Of a stretch of DNA of 64,000 bases, positions 8,288 through 17,025 are shown piece by piece; within the stretch, counting starts at the first letter, position 1, and every line of letters begins with the position of its first letter. The translations under genes were made by a program, and so were the position numbers. The DNA is from Rhizobiaceae bacterium (GTDB lineage Bacteria > Pseudomonadota > Alphaproteobacteria > Rhizobiales > Rhizobiaceae): positions 1 through 64,000 of the forward strand of contig JAMLJD010000016.1 of assembly GCA_023953775.1 (NCBI GenBank), given 5' to 3'. Under the pieces are notes generated by a model that worked only from the letters and a program-made list of their open reading frames with translations, was not told the DNA's origin and made no database searches.

Positions 8288-9109
8288 ATGTCACGGAAGT
8301 TCATGTGCTCGTCCTATACGATAAGCGGCCTGATGCCCGGCGGCGACCGTGCCGCCCGTCATTCGCTCGCCGACCGGCTCACGGCATGCGGGCATGCCGG
8401 TTATGACGGTGCCTGGATGCATTTTCGCGACTATCGCGAACAGCGGTCGCAGGGGCTCGACGACGACGCGATACGCGCCGCATTCGACGAGAACGGCCTC
8501 GCGCTTCGCGGCATCGAGTTCCTCGCCAACTGGTTTCTCGCCGGCGAGGCGGCGCGGGACGATCTCGCCACGTGTCTGGCAGCCGCGAGGGCGATCGGCG
8601 CGGATGTGATCAGCGTCGGCGGCGATTTCGCCGATACCGGAATCGGGCGGGCGGCAATGGTTCGCAGCTTCCGCGACCTGTGTGCTCGCGCGGGCGAAAA
8701 CGGCATTTCCGTCGCGCTCGAATTCGTTCCATGGAGCAACATTCCCGACATCGCCGCGGCGCTCGAGTTTCTCGGCCCCGCGAATGCCGGGCTGATGGTC
8801 GATTGCTGGCATCTTTTCCGGGGCGGCATGAGCGTCGCCGACGTCGCAACAGTCCCTCCCGGCGGGATCCTCGGGATCCAGGTCAACGATGCCGCCCGCG
8901 TGCCGGCCGCGCCTCTCCCGGTCGATACGCAGAACCGGCGGCCATGCGGCGAGGGCGCGTTCGATCTGGAGGGGTTCGCGAAGGCCCTCGACCGGGCCGG
9001 GGCGACGGCGCCCTACAGCGTCGAGATCATATCGCCGGACTTCGTCGCACTGCCGGTCGAGATCGCAGCCCGCCGCAGCCTCGATACCGCGCGCGCCGTG
9101 TTCGGATAG
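8288..9109 (+). CDS. Sugar phosphate isomerase/epimerase-like TIM-barrel protein
   Basis: A 273-residue xylose-isomerase-like (AP endonuclease 2 family) barrel. Candidate metal ligands are in the expected strands: Glu in ISVALEF, Asp/His in LMVDCWHLF, Asp in IQVND and Glu in YSVEII. Family members include sugar isomerases, epimerases and IolE/IolI-like dehydratases or keto-enol isomerases. In this island it may isomerise or hydrolyse a polar intermediate; substrate unknown. No strong Shine-Dalgarno is seen before the ATG at 8288. Preceded by operator copy C. Confidence 0.75.
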   Translation: MSRKFMCSSYTISGLMPGGDRAARHSLADRLTACGHAGYDGAWMHFRDYREQRSQGLDDDAIRAAFDENGLALRGIEFLANWFLAGEAARDDLATCLAAARAIGADVISVGGDFADTGIGRAAMVRSFRDLCARAGENGISVALEFVPWSNIPDIAAALEFLGPANAGLMVDCWHLFRGGMSVADVATVPPGGILGIQVNDAARVPAAPLPVDTQNRRPCGEGAFDLEGFAKALDRAGATAPYSVEIISPDFVALPVEIAARRSLDTARAVFG

Positions 9110-9127
9110 AGCGACGCACCCTGCTTA

Positions 9128-9139
9128 GTCCGTTCGAAC
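9128..9139 (+). promoter_or_regulatory. Island operator copy D (upstream of liv permease genes)
   Basis: CTTA-GTCCGTTCGAAC-GATGAAATGC: both flanks match, with one mismatch in the right half. It is 115 bases before the chosen permease start, so the transport genes can have their own promoter rather than reading through from the isomerase gene. Confidence 0.65.
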
Positions 9140-9254
9140 GATGAAATGCGCCGGCCCGGATGCTGTGCTCAGGCTGCGGTGATGCATGCGCCGGACCGGC
9201 ACACATGAACCAGCAGCAGCGCCGCGTCGCGGGGTGTCAGCAAGGAAGATCGAC

Positions 9255-10133
9255 ATGCTTCTGGAAATTACGGTGATCGTCGTGCGCGGTATCGCCATCG
9301 GCTCGATATTCGCGATGATCGCGATGAGCTTCAACATCGTGCACGGCGCCACCGGCATTCTCAATTTCGCGCAAGGCAACATGCTCGTTCTCGGCGGATT
9401 CGCCGCCTACTTCCTGGCCAATGCTGCCGGCCTCGGCTGGTGGCTGCTGATGCTGCCGGTCGCCGGCATCCTCATAGCCATCCTCGTCGCATTTCAGGGC
9501 TGGGTGACACTGCTGCCGCTGCGGTCTTCGGTCGAGCAGGATTCATGGATCATCTCGACCGTTTCGGTCTCGGTGATCCTCGGGGCGGCCGTGTTGGTGA
9601 CTCAGGGACCATTCACCTACACGGTGCAGGGCGTGGTTCCATCCTTTCGCATCCTCGGCGTGCGCACGCCCGGCGCCTATGCGCTCGCGATCGGCTGCAT
9701 GCTGTTCTGGTTCTTCGCGATGCGCATCTTCCTGCGCAAGACGTTTCTCGGGCTCGCCATAAGCGCGCTCCGGCAGGATTTCGACGCCGCGCGCGCGGCA
9801 GGCCTGCCCGTCAGGCGTCTGCAGATCGTCGCCTTCGCCATCAGCGGCCTGATGATCGGCACGGCCGGCTTTCTCGTCGCTCCGGTGATTTCGGTAAGTT
9901 CGGATGCTGGCCTGCGCTACGTGCTCAACGGCTTCGTCGCGGCGGTCGTCGGCGGCATCGGCAGCAATCTCGGCACGCTCATCGGCGGGCCGCTGGTCGG
10001 CGTGGTCGGCATGCTCACCGCCTACAAGATCGGCGGTGCCTATCAGGACCTCGCCTCGCTGCTGCTTCTCATCGCGATCCTGATGCTGCGTCCGCAGGGC
10101 CTGTTCGGGCGCTCCTCGGCAAGGCGGGTATGA
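9255..10133 (+). CDS. Branched-chain-type ABC transporter permease (LivH-like)
   Basis: A 292-residue inner-membrane permease with about eight hydrophobic segments. The N-terminal GSIFAMIAMSFNIVHGATGILNFAQG motif is diagnostic of LivH-type subunits. ATG 9255 was chosen because AAGGA precedes it by 7 bases and the protein then begins with the first membrane helix; an upstream ATG at 9186 adds only a polar Arg/Pro-rich stretch. The stop overlaps the start of the fused LivM-LivG gene. It forms the translocation pore with the LivM domain and probably uses the binding protein encoded at 6900-8132. Confidence 0.9.
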   Translation: MLLEITVIVVRGIAIGSIFAMIAMSFNIVHGATGILNFAQGNMLVLGGFAAYFLANAAGLGWWLLMLPVAGILIAILVAFQGWVTLLPLRSSVEQDSWIISTVSVSVILGAAVLVTQGPFTYTVQGVVPSFRILGVRTPGAYALAIGCMLFWFFAMRIFLRKTFLGLAISALRQDFDAARAAGLPVRRLQIVAFAISGLMIGTAGFLVAPVISVSSDAGLRYVLNGFVAAVVGGIGSNLGTLIGGPLVGVVGMLTAYKIGGAYQDLASLLLLIAILMLRPQGLFGRSSARRV

Positions 10134-11926
10134 TCATGGCAGTTTCCGACACGGTCGCGGCCAGCGACGCGGGCGCCCCGCGCAAACAGCGCTTTTCCTC
10201 GGACCTGCCGCAGGTCTGGATCGGCATGGCGTTGATCGCCGTGACCGGTTTCCTGCCCTCCTTCCTCGGCAATTCCTACTGGGTCCACACCTTCCAGCTC
10301 GTCAACATTTACATCGCGGCTGCCATCTTCCAGAACTTCCTGTTCGTGGATGCGGGCCAGAAGTCATTCGGCCAGGGCGTGATTCTGGGCCTCGGCGCGT
10401 ATGTCACAGCCATTTTCTTCGGCCTGCACGACTACAGCTTCGCGATGGCCGCCGCGATCGGGCTCGGCGCGGCCGCGCTCGGCGGCTTGCTGTTCGCCTT
10501 GCCGGCACTCCGGGTGCAGTATTTCCACCTTGGCTTTGTGACCTTGTCGGCGGCGATCGTGTTTCCGCAGCTTCTCATGACGCTCGACCGTTGGACCAAC
10601 GGGATCAACGGCATCTCCGTCGAGATGCCGGAGCTGCATCACGAGATCGGCCTGGGCCTGTCACCGCTGACGATTTTGGTGGCGGTCTATCCGATGCTGG
10701 CATTGTGGGTTCACTATTTCATCCGGCGTTCGCGCCTCGGTCGGCAGATGCGCGTGGCCGCCATAAGTCCGGAAGGCGCCCGGTCGCTCGGCATCAAGCC
10801 CGGCTTGATGCGCTTCACCGCCTTCGTCATCGCGGCGATCGGCACCGGCATCTGCGGCATCCTCTATCTGCCGACGGTCGCGTTCGTGAGCCCGCAGGGC
10901 TTCAACGTCGAACTGTCCTTCGTCTTCTTCTTCGCCGTCGTGGTCGGCGGCCGCGGCCAGATGCTCGGACCCATCATCGGCATCTGGATCGTCTTCATCC
11001 TGCCGAACATCGCGCTGGCCGGCTTCGTCGAGTACCGGCTGCTGATCTACGGCTTCCTGACGCTCGTAACCGTCATACTGTTTCCCGACGGCGTCGTCGG
11101 CACGATCGAGCGCTGGCGCGCCAGGCGCGGCGTGGCCGGACGCGGCGAGCAGGCGTTCCGCGTCGACGCCTTCCTCGATCGCCTCAAGGGCGACCGGGTG
11201 GCGGAGCCAAGCGGCAACGTCGCCATCGAAGTTCGCGGCGGCACCAAGAAGTTCGGCGAGGTGATCGCGGTAAACGAAGTCGATCTGACGGTGCGCGAGG
11301 GCGAGATCCACGGGCTGATCGGCGCCAACGGATCCGGCAAGACCAGCCTGCTCAATGTGCTGTCGGGCCTCTCGCGCCTCGATTCCGGCTCCTTCGTGAT
11401 CAATGGCCGCGAGGCGACCCGCCTCGCGGCCGACCGGATCGCGAACATGGGTGTCGGCCGCACCTTCCAGACGCCGCGCATCTACCCGCAGTTCTCGCTG
11501 TGGGAGAACCTCAAGGTCGGCATGGATGCCCGCACCGGTGATACGGGCAGCGACATGGATGCGCTCGCCCGCGCGCTCGAGCAGGAGTTCAGCGAAGACA
11601 GCGCCGAGCTTCTTTCGCATGGTCAGCGCCGCCTCGTGGAAGTGATGCGCACCGTGCTCAAGGAAGCCTCGATCATCCTCTTCGACGAGCCGGCCGCCGG
11701 CCTGTCGCAGAGCGAGCGCGCCAACTTCTCCAGGCTGGTGAGATTTCTCTCGCGGCAGATGGGAAAGACGGTCATCCTGGTCGAGCACGATCTCGATCTC
11801 GTCTGGGGTATCGCCGACACCATCACGGTCATGGAGCAGGGTCGGATCGTTGCGTCCGGCAATCCCGAGGCGGTCGCCGAAGATCCCGCCGTCCAGCACA
11901 TGTTCATCGGAGGCCGCCGTGCTTGA
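10130..11926 (+). CDS. Fused LivM permease - LivG ATPase
   Basis: A 598-residue fusion. Residues ~25-340 are a LivM-like permease with multiple membrane segments (FVDAGQKSFGQGVILGLGAYVTAIF). Residues ~365-598 are an ABC ATPase with Walker A GANGSGKTS at about 398, signature LSHGQRRLVEV at about 494 and Walker B IILFDEPAAGLS at about 513. A second Met two codons in (10136) is an alternative start. Fusing LivM to LivG fixes one ATPase per pore; LivF at 11919 supplies the partner, giving an asymmetric ATPase pair as is normal for this family. It overlaps livH by 4 and livF by 8 bases. Confidence 0.9.
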   Translation: MIMAVSDTVAASDAGAPRKQRFSSDLPQVWIGMALIAVTGFLPSFLGNSYWVHTFQLVNIYIAAAIFQNFLFVDAGQKSFGQGVILGLGAYVTAIFFGLHDYSFAMAAAIGLGAAALGGLLFALPALRVQYFHLGFVTLSAAIVFPQLLMTLDRWTNGINGISVEMPELHHEIGLGLSPLTILVAVYPMLALWVHYFIRRSRLGRQMRVAAISPEGARSLGIKPGLMRFTAFVIAAIGTGICGILYLPTVAFVSPQGFNVELSFVFFFAVVVGGRGQMLGPIIGIWIVFILPNIALAGFVEYRLLIYGFLTLVTVILFPDGVVGTIERWRARRGVAGRGEQAFRVDAFLDRLKGDRVAEPSGNVAIEVRGGTKKFGEVIAVNEVDLTVREGEIHGLIGANGSGKTSLLNVLSGLSRLDSGSFVINGREATRLAADRIANMGVGRTFQTPRIYPQFSLWENLKVGMDARTGDTGSDMDALARALEQEFSEDSAELLSHGQRRLVEVMRTVLKEASIILFDEPAAGLSQSERANFSRLVRFLSRQMGKTVILVEHDLDLVWGIADTITVMEQGRIVASGNPEAVAEDPAVQHMFIGGRRA

Positions 11927-12629
11927 CGTCCGGAATCTCTATGCCGGCTACGGCATCGTCCCCGTCCTCGAGGATGTCTCACTGACTGCAAGCGGAGGTG
12001 AGATCCTGCTGATCGGCGGCGAGAACGGCGCCGGCAAATCGACCTTGATGCGCGCCATCGCCGGCTTCAACAAACCGACGGCGGGCGACGTACTGCTTGA
12101 CGGCAAACCATTGCAGGGCATGGCGCCCGAAGCGATCGCGCAGCAGGGCCTGCGGCTGGTGCTCGACGGTCATCGCGTCTTCCCGGAGCTCAGCGTCTAC
12201 GACAATCTGCGCATGGGAGCGGCAGCCCGCCGCGGCGACCGGGAAGGCTTCGGCAAGGCCGTTGAGGAAATCTACTCGGTCTTTCCAATCCTGAAGGAAC
12301 GGCATCGCCAGTATGCCCGCGACCTGTCGGGTGGCCAGCAGCAGATGCTGGCGCTCGGCCAGGCCTTCGTCGCGCAGCCCAAGGTTCTTCTGTGCGACGA
12401 ACCGTCGATGGGCCTCGCGCAAGCCCTGCTGCCTCCGATCCTGGCCTTTCTGCGCAAGTGGGCCGAGGCCGGCACCGCGATCGTCATCGTCGAACAGCAT
12501 CTGAGCGTCACGGCGCCCTATGCCGACCGGGCAATGATCATCGAACGCGGCAAGGTTCGCTTCTCGTGCCCTGCCTCCGAGCTGGACGACCGGCTGAAGG
12601 AGATGGAAACGGCGGAGACGGACGCCTGA
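11919..12629 (+). CDS. Branched-chain-type ABC transporter ATPase (LivF-like)
   Basis: A 236-residue ABC ATPase: Walker A GENGAGKST, signature LSGGQQQML, Walker B VLLCDEPSMGLA, and the short LivF-type C-terminus. The start is a GTG at 11919 inside the end of the previous gene, supported by GGAGG five bases upstream; the longer ATG reading at 11850 would add unrelated residues from the overlapping frame. It completes the importer encoded from 9255. Confidence 0.9.
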   Translation: MLDVRNLYAGYGIVPVLEDVSLTASGGEILLIGGENGAGKSTLMRAIAGFNKPTAGDVLLDGKPLQGMAPEAIAQQGLRLVLDGHRVFPELSVYDNLRMGAAARRGDREGFGKAVEEIYSVFPILKERHRQYARDLSGGQQQMLALGQAFVAQPKVLLCDEPSMGLAQALLPPILAFLRKWAEAGTAIVIVEQHLSVTAPYADRAMIIERGKVRFSCPASELDDRLKEMETAETDA

Positions 12630-12671
12630 GCCAGCGCCGTGCGGCCCCAGGGCGATCGACCCGCAGCGTTA

Positions 12672-12683
12672 GTCCCTTTGGAC
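12672..12683 (+). promoter_or_regulatory. Island operator copy E (upstream of crotonase operon)
   Basis: GTTA-GTCCCTTTGGAC-GATTGC: perfect half-sites and both flanks present, 56 bases before the crotonase start. It marks a promoter for the six-gene run 12740-18533. Confidence 0.7.
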
Positions 12684-12739
12684 GATTGCGGTGCACAATG
12701 GCACTCCTACGGTCGCAACCAATCTGAAAGGTCGCCGAG

Positions 12740-13636
12740 ATGGATGAACTCGTCCCGCCGCGCGAAGCGGACATCACATACGAAACCGAGACGCCGGTAC
12801 GCTACGAGACCAACGGCCCGGTCGCATGGATCGTGATGGACCGGCCGAAATACAACAATGCGCAGAACTCGCAGATGACCTATGCGCTCGACGACGCGTT
12901 CCGACGCGCGGTCGACGACGACGCAGTCAAGGTCATCGTGCTGGCCGGTGAGGGCAAGCACTTTTCGGCCGGACATGATATCGGCACGCCCGGCCGCGAC
13001 GTCGCCAAGTCCTTCGAACGCAGGCTGCTGTGGGCCGACCACGTCAACAAGCCCGCCGCGGAGATGCTCTATACGCGCGAGCAGGAGGTCTATCTCGGCA
13101 TGTGCCGGCGCTGGCGCGACGCGCCCAAGCCGACGATTGCCGCCGTGCAGGGCGCCTGCGTCGCCGGCGGGCTGATGCTTGCTTGGGTCTGCGACCTGAT
13201 CGTCGCGTCCGAAGACGCCTTCTTCCAGGATCCCGTCGTGCGCATGGGTATTCCCGGCGTCGAGTATTTCGCCCACGCATTCGAGCTGCCACCGCGCGTC
13301 GCCAAGGAATTTCTGCTTCTGGGCGAGCGCATGAGCGCGCAGCGCGCCGAGAGCTTCGGCATGGTCAACCGCACCGTCTCGCGCGAGGCGCTCAGGGACG
13401 AGGTCCAGGCGATGGCTTTGAAGCTCGCGGCGCAGCCACGCCTCGGCCTGTGGCTGACCAAGCAGGCGATCAACCATGTCGAGGAACTGCGCGGCAAACG
13501 GACCGCGATGGACGCGCAGTACCACATGCACCATTTCGCCCATGCCCAGAGCGACCTGACGTCGGGAAACTCGCTCGGCGGCCAGGATGCGAAGAGCATG
13601 GTGGCGGCGAACAAGAAGCAGGCCGGCGAAAGCTAG
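12740..13636 (+). CDS. Enoyl-CoA hydratase/isomerase (crotonase) family protein, atypical active site
   Basis: A 298-residue crotonase-fold protein: VAWIVMDRPKYNNAQNSQM at the N-terminus, the oxyanion segment HFSAGHDIG, a ~15-residue insert before AVQGACVAGG, and a typical C-terminal helical region. Aligned by eye with rat enoyl-CoA hydratase, the two catalytic glutamates (E144, E164) are replaced by M146 and V166, so simple water addition is unlikely. Crotonases lacking these residues include ring-opening or ring-forming enzymes such as BadI, MenB and 6-oxocamphor hydrolase. First gene of an operon with two acyl-CoA dehydrogenases and a thiolase. Confidence 0.85.
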   Translation: MDELVPPREADITYETETPVRYETNGPVAWIVMDRPKYNNAQNSQMTYALDDAFRRAVDDDAVKVIVLAGEGKHFSAGHDIGTPGRDVAKSFERRLLWADHVNKPAAEMLYTREQEVYLGMCRRWRDAPKPTIAAVQGACVAGGLMLAWVCDLIVASEDAFFQDPVVRMGIPGVEYFAHAFELPPRVAKEFLLLGERMSAQRAESFGMVNRTVSREALRDEVQAMALKLAAQPRLGLWLTKQAINHVEELRGKRTAMDAQYHMHHFAHAQSDLTSGNSLGGQDAKSMVAANKKQAGES

Positions 13637-13645
13637 GGCGACATC

Positions 13646-14809
13646 GTGGACCTGACCTATTCCCCCGACGAGACCGCCTTTCGCGCCGAGGTAAGGGCGT
13701 GGATGGAAGGCAGCGTGCCTTCCGACGCCCTGCCGTCCTTCGACGCGTCGCGCGAAGGGTTCGAGGCGCATCGCGACTGGGAGCGCAAGCTTGCCGAGGG
13801 CAACTGGGGCATGGTCACCTGGCCCGAGGAGTATGGCGGGCGGGGACTCGACCTGATCCGCTGGCTGATCTTCGAGGAAGAATACTGGCGCGCCGGCGCG
13901 CCGCTGCGCGTCAACCAGAACGGCATCTTCCTGCTCGGGCCGACGCTGATGGAATTCGGCACGGAGGAACAGAAGGCCCGCTTCCTGCCGAAGATGGCGT
14001 CCGGCGACGAGATCTGGGCACAGGCATGGTCGGAACCGCAGGCCGGAAGCGACCTTGCGGCTGTGCGCGCCTCGGCACGCCGCGACGGTGACGACTACAT
14101 TCTGTCGGGCCACAAGATCTGGTCGTCGCGCGCCGTCTTCGCCGACTGGGCGTTCGGCCTGTTCCGGACCGATCCCGGATCGGAACGGCACAAAGGCCTG
14201 TCGCTGATCTTCTTCCCGCTCGACGCGCCGGGCGTGAAACTGCAGCCGATCGCCCAGATCGACGGCGAGACCGGCTTTGCCGAGATCTTCCTCGAGGAGG
14301 TTCGCGTTCCCGCCTTCAACCGTCTCGGCGACGAGGGCCAGGGCTGGAAGATCTGCATGGCGACCGCCGGTTTCGAGCGCGGCCTGATGCTGCGCAGCCC
14401 GGCGCGCTTCCAGATGGCGGTAAAGCGGCTCGTCGAACTCTATCGGGAGAATGCCGAACGCTGCGGCGACGGCACGCTTGCGGCGGTCGTGCAGTCCGTC
14501 ATGGACGCGGATGCCTACGCGTTGTCGATCTACCGGACCGCCTCGCGCCTGATCGCAGGCGGCTCGATCGGCGCGGAAGCCTCCACGAACAAGATCTTCT
14601 GGTCGGAAATGGACATCGCCATGCACCGCACCGCGCTCTCCATTCTCGGTGCGCGCGCCGAGCTTCAGAAATCGGCGCCGGCCGGGCGCGGCACGGCAGG
14701 CTGGCTCGACGGCTTCTTCTTCTCGCTCGCCGGGCCGATCTACGCCGGATCGAACGAGATCCAGAAAAACATCATCGCCGAGCGCATGCTCGGCCTGCCG
14801 CGCGGATAG
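13646..14809 (+). CDS. Acyl-CoA dehydrogenase, catalytic-type subunit
   Basis: A 387-residue FAD-dependent acyl-CoA dehydrogenase starting at GTG 13646. It shows WSEPQAGSDLA (flavin loop), the GFERG segment that probably carries the base, and the C-terminal YAGSNEIQKNIIAERMLGLPR motif. The next gene, 5 bases downstream, encodes a second, shorter family member; such adjacent pairs form alpha2beta2 complexes in steroid side-chain degradation (ChsE1-ChsE2, FadE28-FadE29), and the same is inferred here. It would introduce the 2,3 double bond in the acyl-CoA intermediate. Preceded directly by the atypical crotonase. Confidence 0.9.
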   Translation: MDLTYSPDETAFRAEVRAWMEGSVPSDALPSFDASREGFEAHRDWERKLAEGNWGMVTWPEEYGGRGLDLIRWLIFEEEYWRAGAPLRVNQNGIFLLGPTLMEFGTEEQKARFLPKMASGDEIWAQAWSEPQAGSDLAAVRASARRDGDDYILSGHKIWSSRAVFADWAFGLFRTDPGSERHKGLSLIFFPLDAPGVKLQPIAQIDGETGFAEIFLEEVRVPAFNRLGDEGQGWKICMATAGFERGLMLRSPARFQMAVKRLVELYRENAERCGDGTLAAVVQSVMDADAYALSIYRTASRLIAGGSIGAEASTNKIFWSEMDIAMHRTALSILGARAELQKSAPAGRGTAGWLDGFFFSLAGPIYAGSNEIQKNIIAERMLGLPRG

Positions 14810-14814
14810 CCGCC

Positions 14815-15879
14815 ATGGATTTCAGCTTCACCGACGAGCAGCGCATGACGGCCGAAGCCGTCGGCAGCCTGCTTGACGATTTGTGCCAGCCATCCGATCT
14901 CCGGCGGCTCATGCAATCCGGCGAAGCCCGGGACGAGACCCGCTGGTCGGCGCTGACGGCGCTCGGGCTGCAGGGCGTTCTGGTACCCGAGGAGCGCGGC
15001 GGCCTTGGCCTCGCCGAAGCCGATTTGGTACTCGTCGCCGAGGCCTGCGGCAGTGCCTGCCTGCCCGAGCCGCTGGTCGAGAACGCCGGCATCGCCCTGC
15101 CGCTGCTCGCCGCCGTCGCCGACGACAAACGCAGCTTCACCATCCTCGATCGCGCGCTTTCGGGCGAAATCACGCTGGCGGTTGCGCATCCGGCCAATCC
15201 CTTCGTCGCAGACGCCGACACCGCCGCTGCCGTGCTGCGCATCCATGGCGACGAGCTGCACCTCCAGGATGCAGGCGACCTGTCGCTCGTGGAACAAAAG
15301 AGCATCGACCCGTTCCGGCGCCTGTTCGGCGTCGCCGACGCGCCATCGACCGCTACCGCCATCTGTAGCATCGCCGATGCTCAGCCTCATCTCGACATGG
15401 CGCTGGAGCGCGGCGCGCTGTTCGCCGCCGCCCAGCTCGTCGGCATCGCCCAGCGGGCCGTCGACCTCGCCGTCGCCTACGCCAAGGACCGCAACCAGTT
15501 CGGAAAGCCCATCGGCTCCTATCAGGCCGTCAAGCACATGCTGGCCGATGCGCAGGTGAAGATCGAGTTCGCCCGTCCCGTGGTCTGCGCCGCCGCCGCG
15601 GCCGTGGCCCATGCCGACATTTACGGCCGCTCCCGCGTCTCGCACGCCAAGCTGGCGGCGGCCGACGCCGCGAATGAGGCCTGCCGCACCGCGATACAGG
15701 TGCATGGCGCGATGGGCTATTCGTGGGAGGTCGACGTGCATCTCTATCTGAAGCGCGCGCTCGCGCTCACCGGGTGGTGGGGCGACGAGGCATTCCATCG
15801 CGCGCGCGTCGCCGAGCGTATCCGGTCCCGCCCGCTCGGCGCCGACATGCTTTTCGCCACGGAGGCAACACGTGCCTGA
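14815..15879 (+). CDS. Acyl-CoA dehydrogenase, short partner subunit
   Basis: A 354-residue family member with the C-terminal four-helix motif YAKDRNQFGKPIGSYQAVKHMLAD and IQVHGAMGYSWEVDVHLYLKR. The central region is more divergent than in its neighbour, and the EPQAGSD-type flavin loop is not recognisable. This fits the non-catalytic or FAD-sharing partner of a heterotetrameric acyl-CoA dehydrogenase. It follows its partner by 5 bases and overlaps the thiolase start by 8 bases. Confidence 0.88.
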   Translation: MDFSFTDEQRMTAEAVGSLLDDLCQPSDLRRLMQSGEARDETRWSALTALGLQGVLVPEERGGLGLAEADLVLVAEACGSACLPEPLVENAGIALPLLAAVADDKRSFTILDRALSGEITLAVAHPANPFVADADTAAAVLRIHGDELHLQDAGDLSLVEQKSIDPFRRLFGVADAPSTATAICSIADAQPHLDMALERGALFAAAQLVGIAQRAVDLAVAYAKDRNQFGKPIGSYQAVKHMLADAQVKIEFARPVVCAAAAAVAHADIYGRSRVSHAKLAAADAANEACRTAIQVHGAMGYSWEVDVHLYLKRALALTGWWGDEAFHRARVAERIRSRPLGADMLFATEATRA

Positions 15880-17023
15880 AGCCTATATCATCGACGCCGT
15901 CCGCACCCCGGTCGGGCGCAAGAAGGGATCGCTGGCGGCCATGCATTCGGCCGATCTCGGCGCGCATTCCATCAAGGCGCTCGTCGAGCGAACGGGCATC
16001 GATCCCGCCGCCGTCGACGATGTCGTCTTCGGGTGCGTGGAAACGCTCGGTCCGCAGGCGGGCGACATCGCGCGCACCTGCTGGCTGGTGGCCGGCATGC
16101 CCGAGCACGTGCCCGGCGTAACCGTGGACCGGCAGTGCGGCTCGGCCCAGCAGGCGATTCATTTCGCCGCGTTCGGGATCATGAGCGGTGTGCAGGATCT
16201 CGTCGTGGCAGGCGGGGTGCAGAACCTCAACCTGATCCCGATATCGGGCGCGATGATGGCCGGACAGCACTACGGCTTTCCCGATCCGTTTCGTACCTCT
16301 CCCGGCTGGCTGGCGCGCTATGGCGACCAGGAGGTGAGCCAGTTCCGGTCCGCCGAGATGATCGCCGAGAAATGGCAGGTCACCCGCGAAGAGATGGAGG
16401 GCTTCGCCCTGGAATCGCACCGCCGCGCCCTGGCGGCGATCGCGGAAGGCCGCTTCGACGGCGAGATCGCGCCGGTCGGGGAATTCACCACCGACGAGAC
16501 CCCGAGGCCCGACACCAGCCTCGAGCGGATGGCCTCGCTGCAGCCGCTCGTCGAGGGCGGCCGCGTGACGGCCGGGGTGTCGAGCCAGAACGCAGACGCG
16601 TCCGCCGCCCTGTTGATCGCATCGGAAAAGGCGGTCAGGGAGCATGGGCTGAAGCCGAGGGCGCGCATCCATCACATGAGCGTGCGGGCAGACGATCCGG
16701 TCTGGATGCTGACGGCGCCGATCCCGGCAACGCGCCACGCGCTCACGAAGGCCGGCATGTCGATCGACGACATCGACCTGTTCGAATGCAACGAGGCTTT
16801 CGCCTCGATCCCGATGGCCTGGATGAAGGAGCTGTCGATCCCGCACGACAAGGTCAACGTCAATGGTGGCGCGATCGCGCTCGGCCATCCGCTCGGCGCC
16901 ACGGGGGCGCGCATCATGACGACGATGCTCGCCGAGCTCGAGCGCCGGGGCGGGCGCTATGCGCTCCAGACGATGTGCGAGGGCGGCGGTCAGGCGAACG
17001 TCACCATCATCGAGAGGCTCTAG
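15872..17023 (+). CDS. Acetyl-CoA C-acyltransferase (thiolase)
   Basis: A 383-residue thiolase I/II family enzyme starting at GTG 15872. The nucleophilic Cys is in DRQCGSAQQ, the catalytic His in GGAIALGHPLGATG and the second Cys in MCEGGGQAN; ECNEAFA is also conserved. It cleaves a 3-ketoacyl-CoA with CoA to release acetyl- or propionyl-CoA. Sequence character resembles the FadA5/FadA6 group used for sterol side chains and rings, but this assignment is by eye only. Operon with both acyl-CoA dehydrogenases. Confidence 0.92.
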   Translation: MPEAYIIDAVRTPVGRKKGSLAAMHSADLGAHSIKALVERTGIDPAAVDDVVFGCVETLGPQAGDIARTCWLVAGMPEHVPGVTVDRQCGSAQQAIHFAAFGIMSGVQDLVVAGGVQNLNLIPISGAMMAGQHYGFPDPFRTSPGWLARYGDQEVSQFRSAEMIAEKWQVTREEMEGFALESHRRALAAIAEGRFDGEIAPVGEFTTDETPRPDTSLERMASLQPLVEGGRVTAGVSSQNADASAALLIASEKAVREHGLKPRARIHHMSVRADDPVWMLTAPIPATRHALTKAGMSIDDIDLFECNEAFASIPMAWMKELSIPHDKVNVNGGAIALGHPLGATGARIMTTMLAELERRGGRYALQTMCEGGGQANVTIIERL

Positions 17024-17025
17024 CC

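Noticed and set aside
9440-10129. Upstream extension of the LivM-LivG frame
   Set aside because: The extra residues are the +2 shadow of livH; the coupled ATG at 10130 gives a normal LivM N-terminus.
12707-14626. A 639-codon minus-strand frame across the crotonase and acyl-CoA dehydrogenase genes
   Set aside because: Fully antisense to two well-supported genes and without recognisable motifs.
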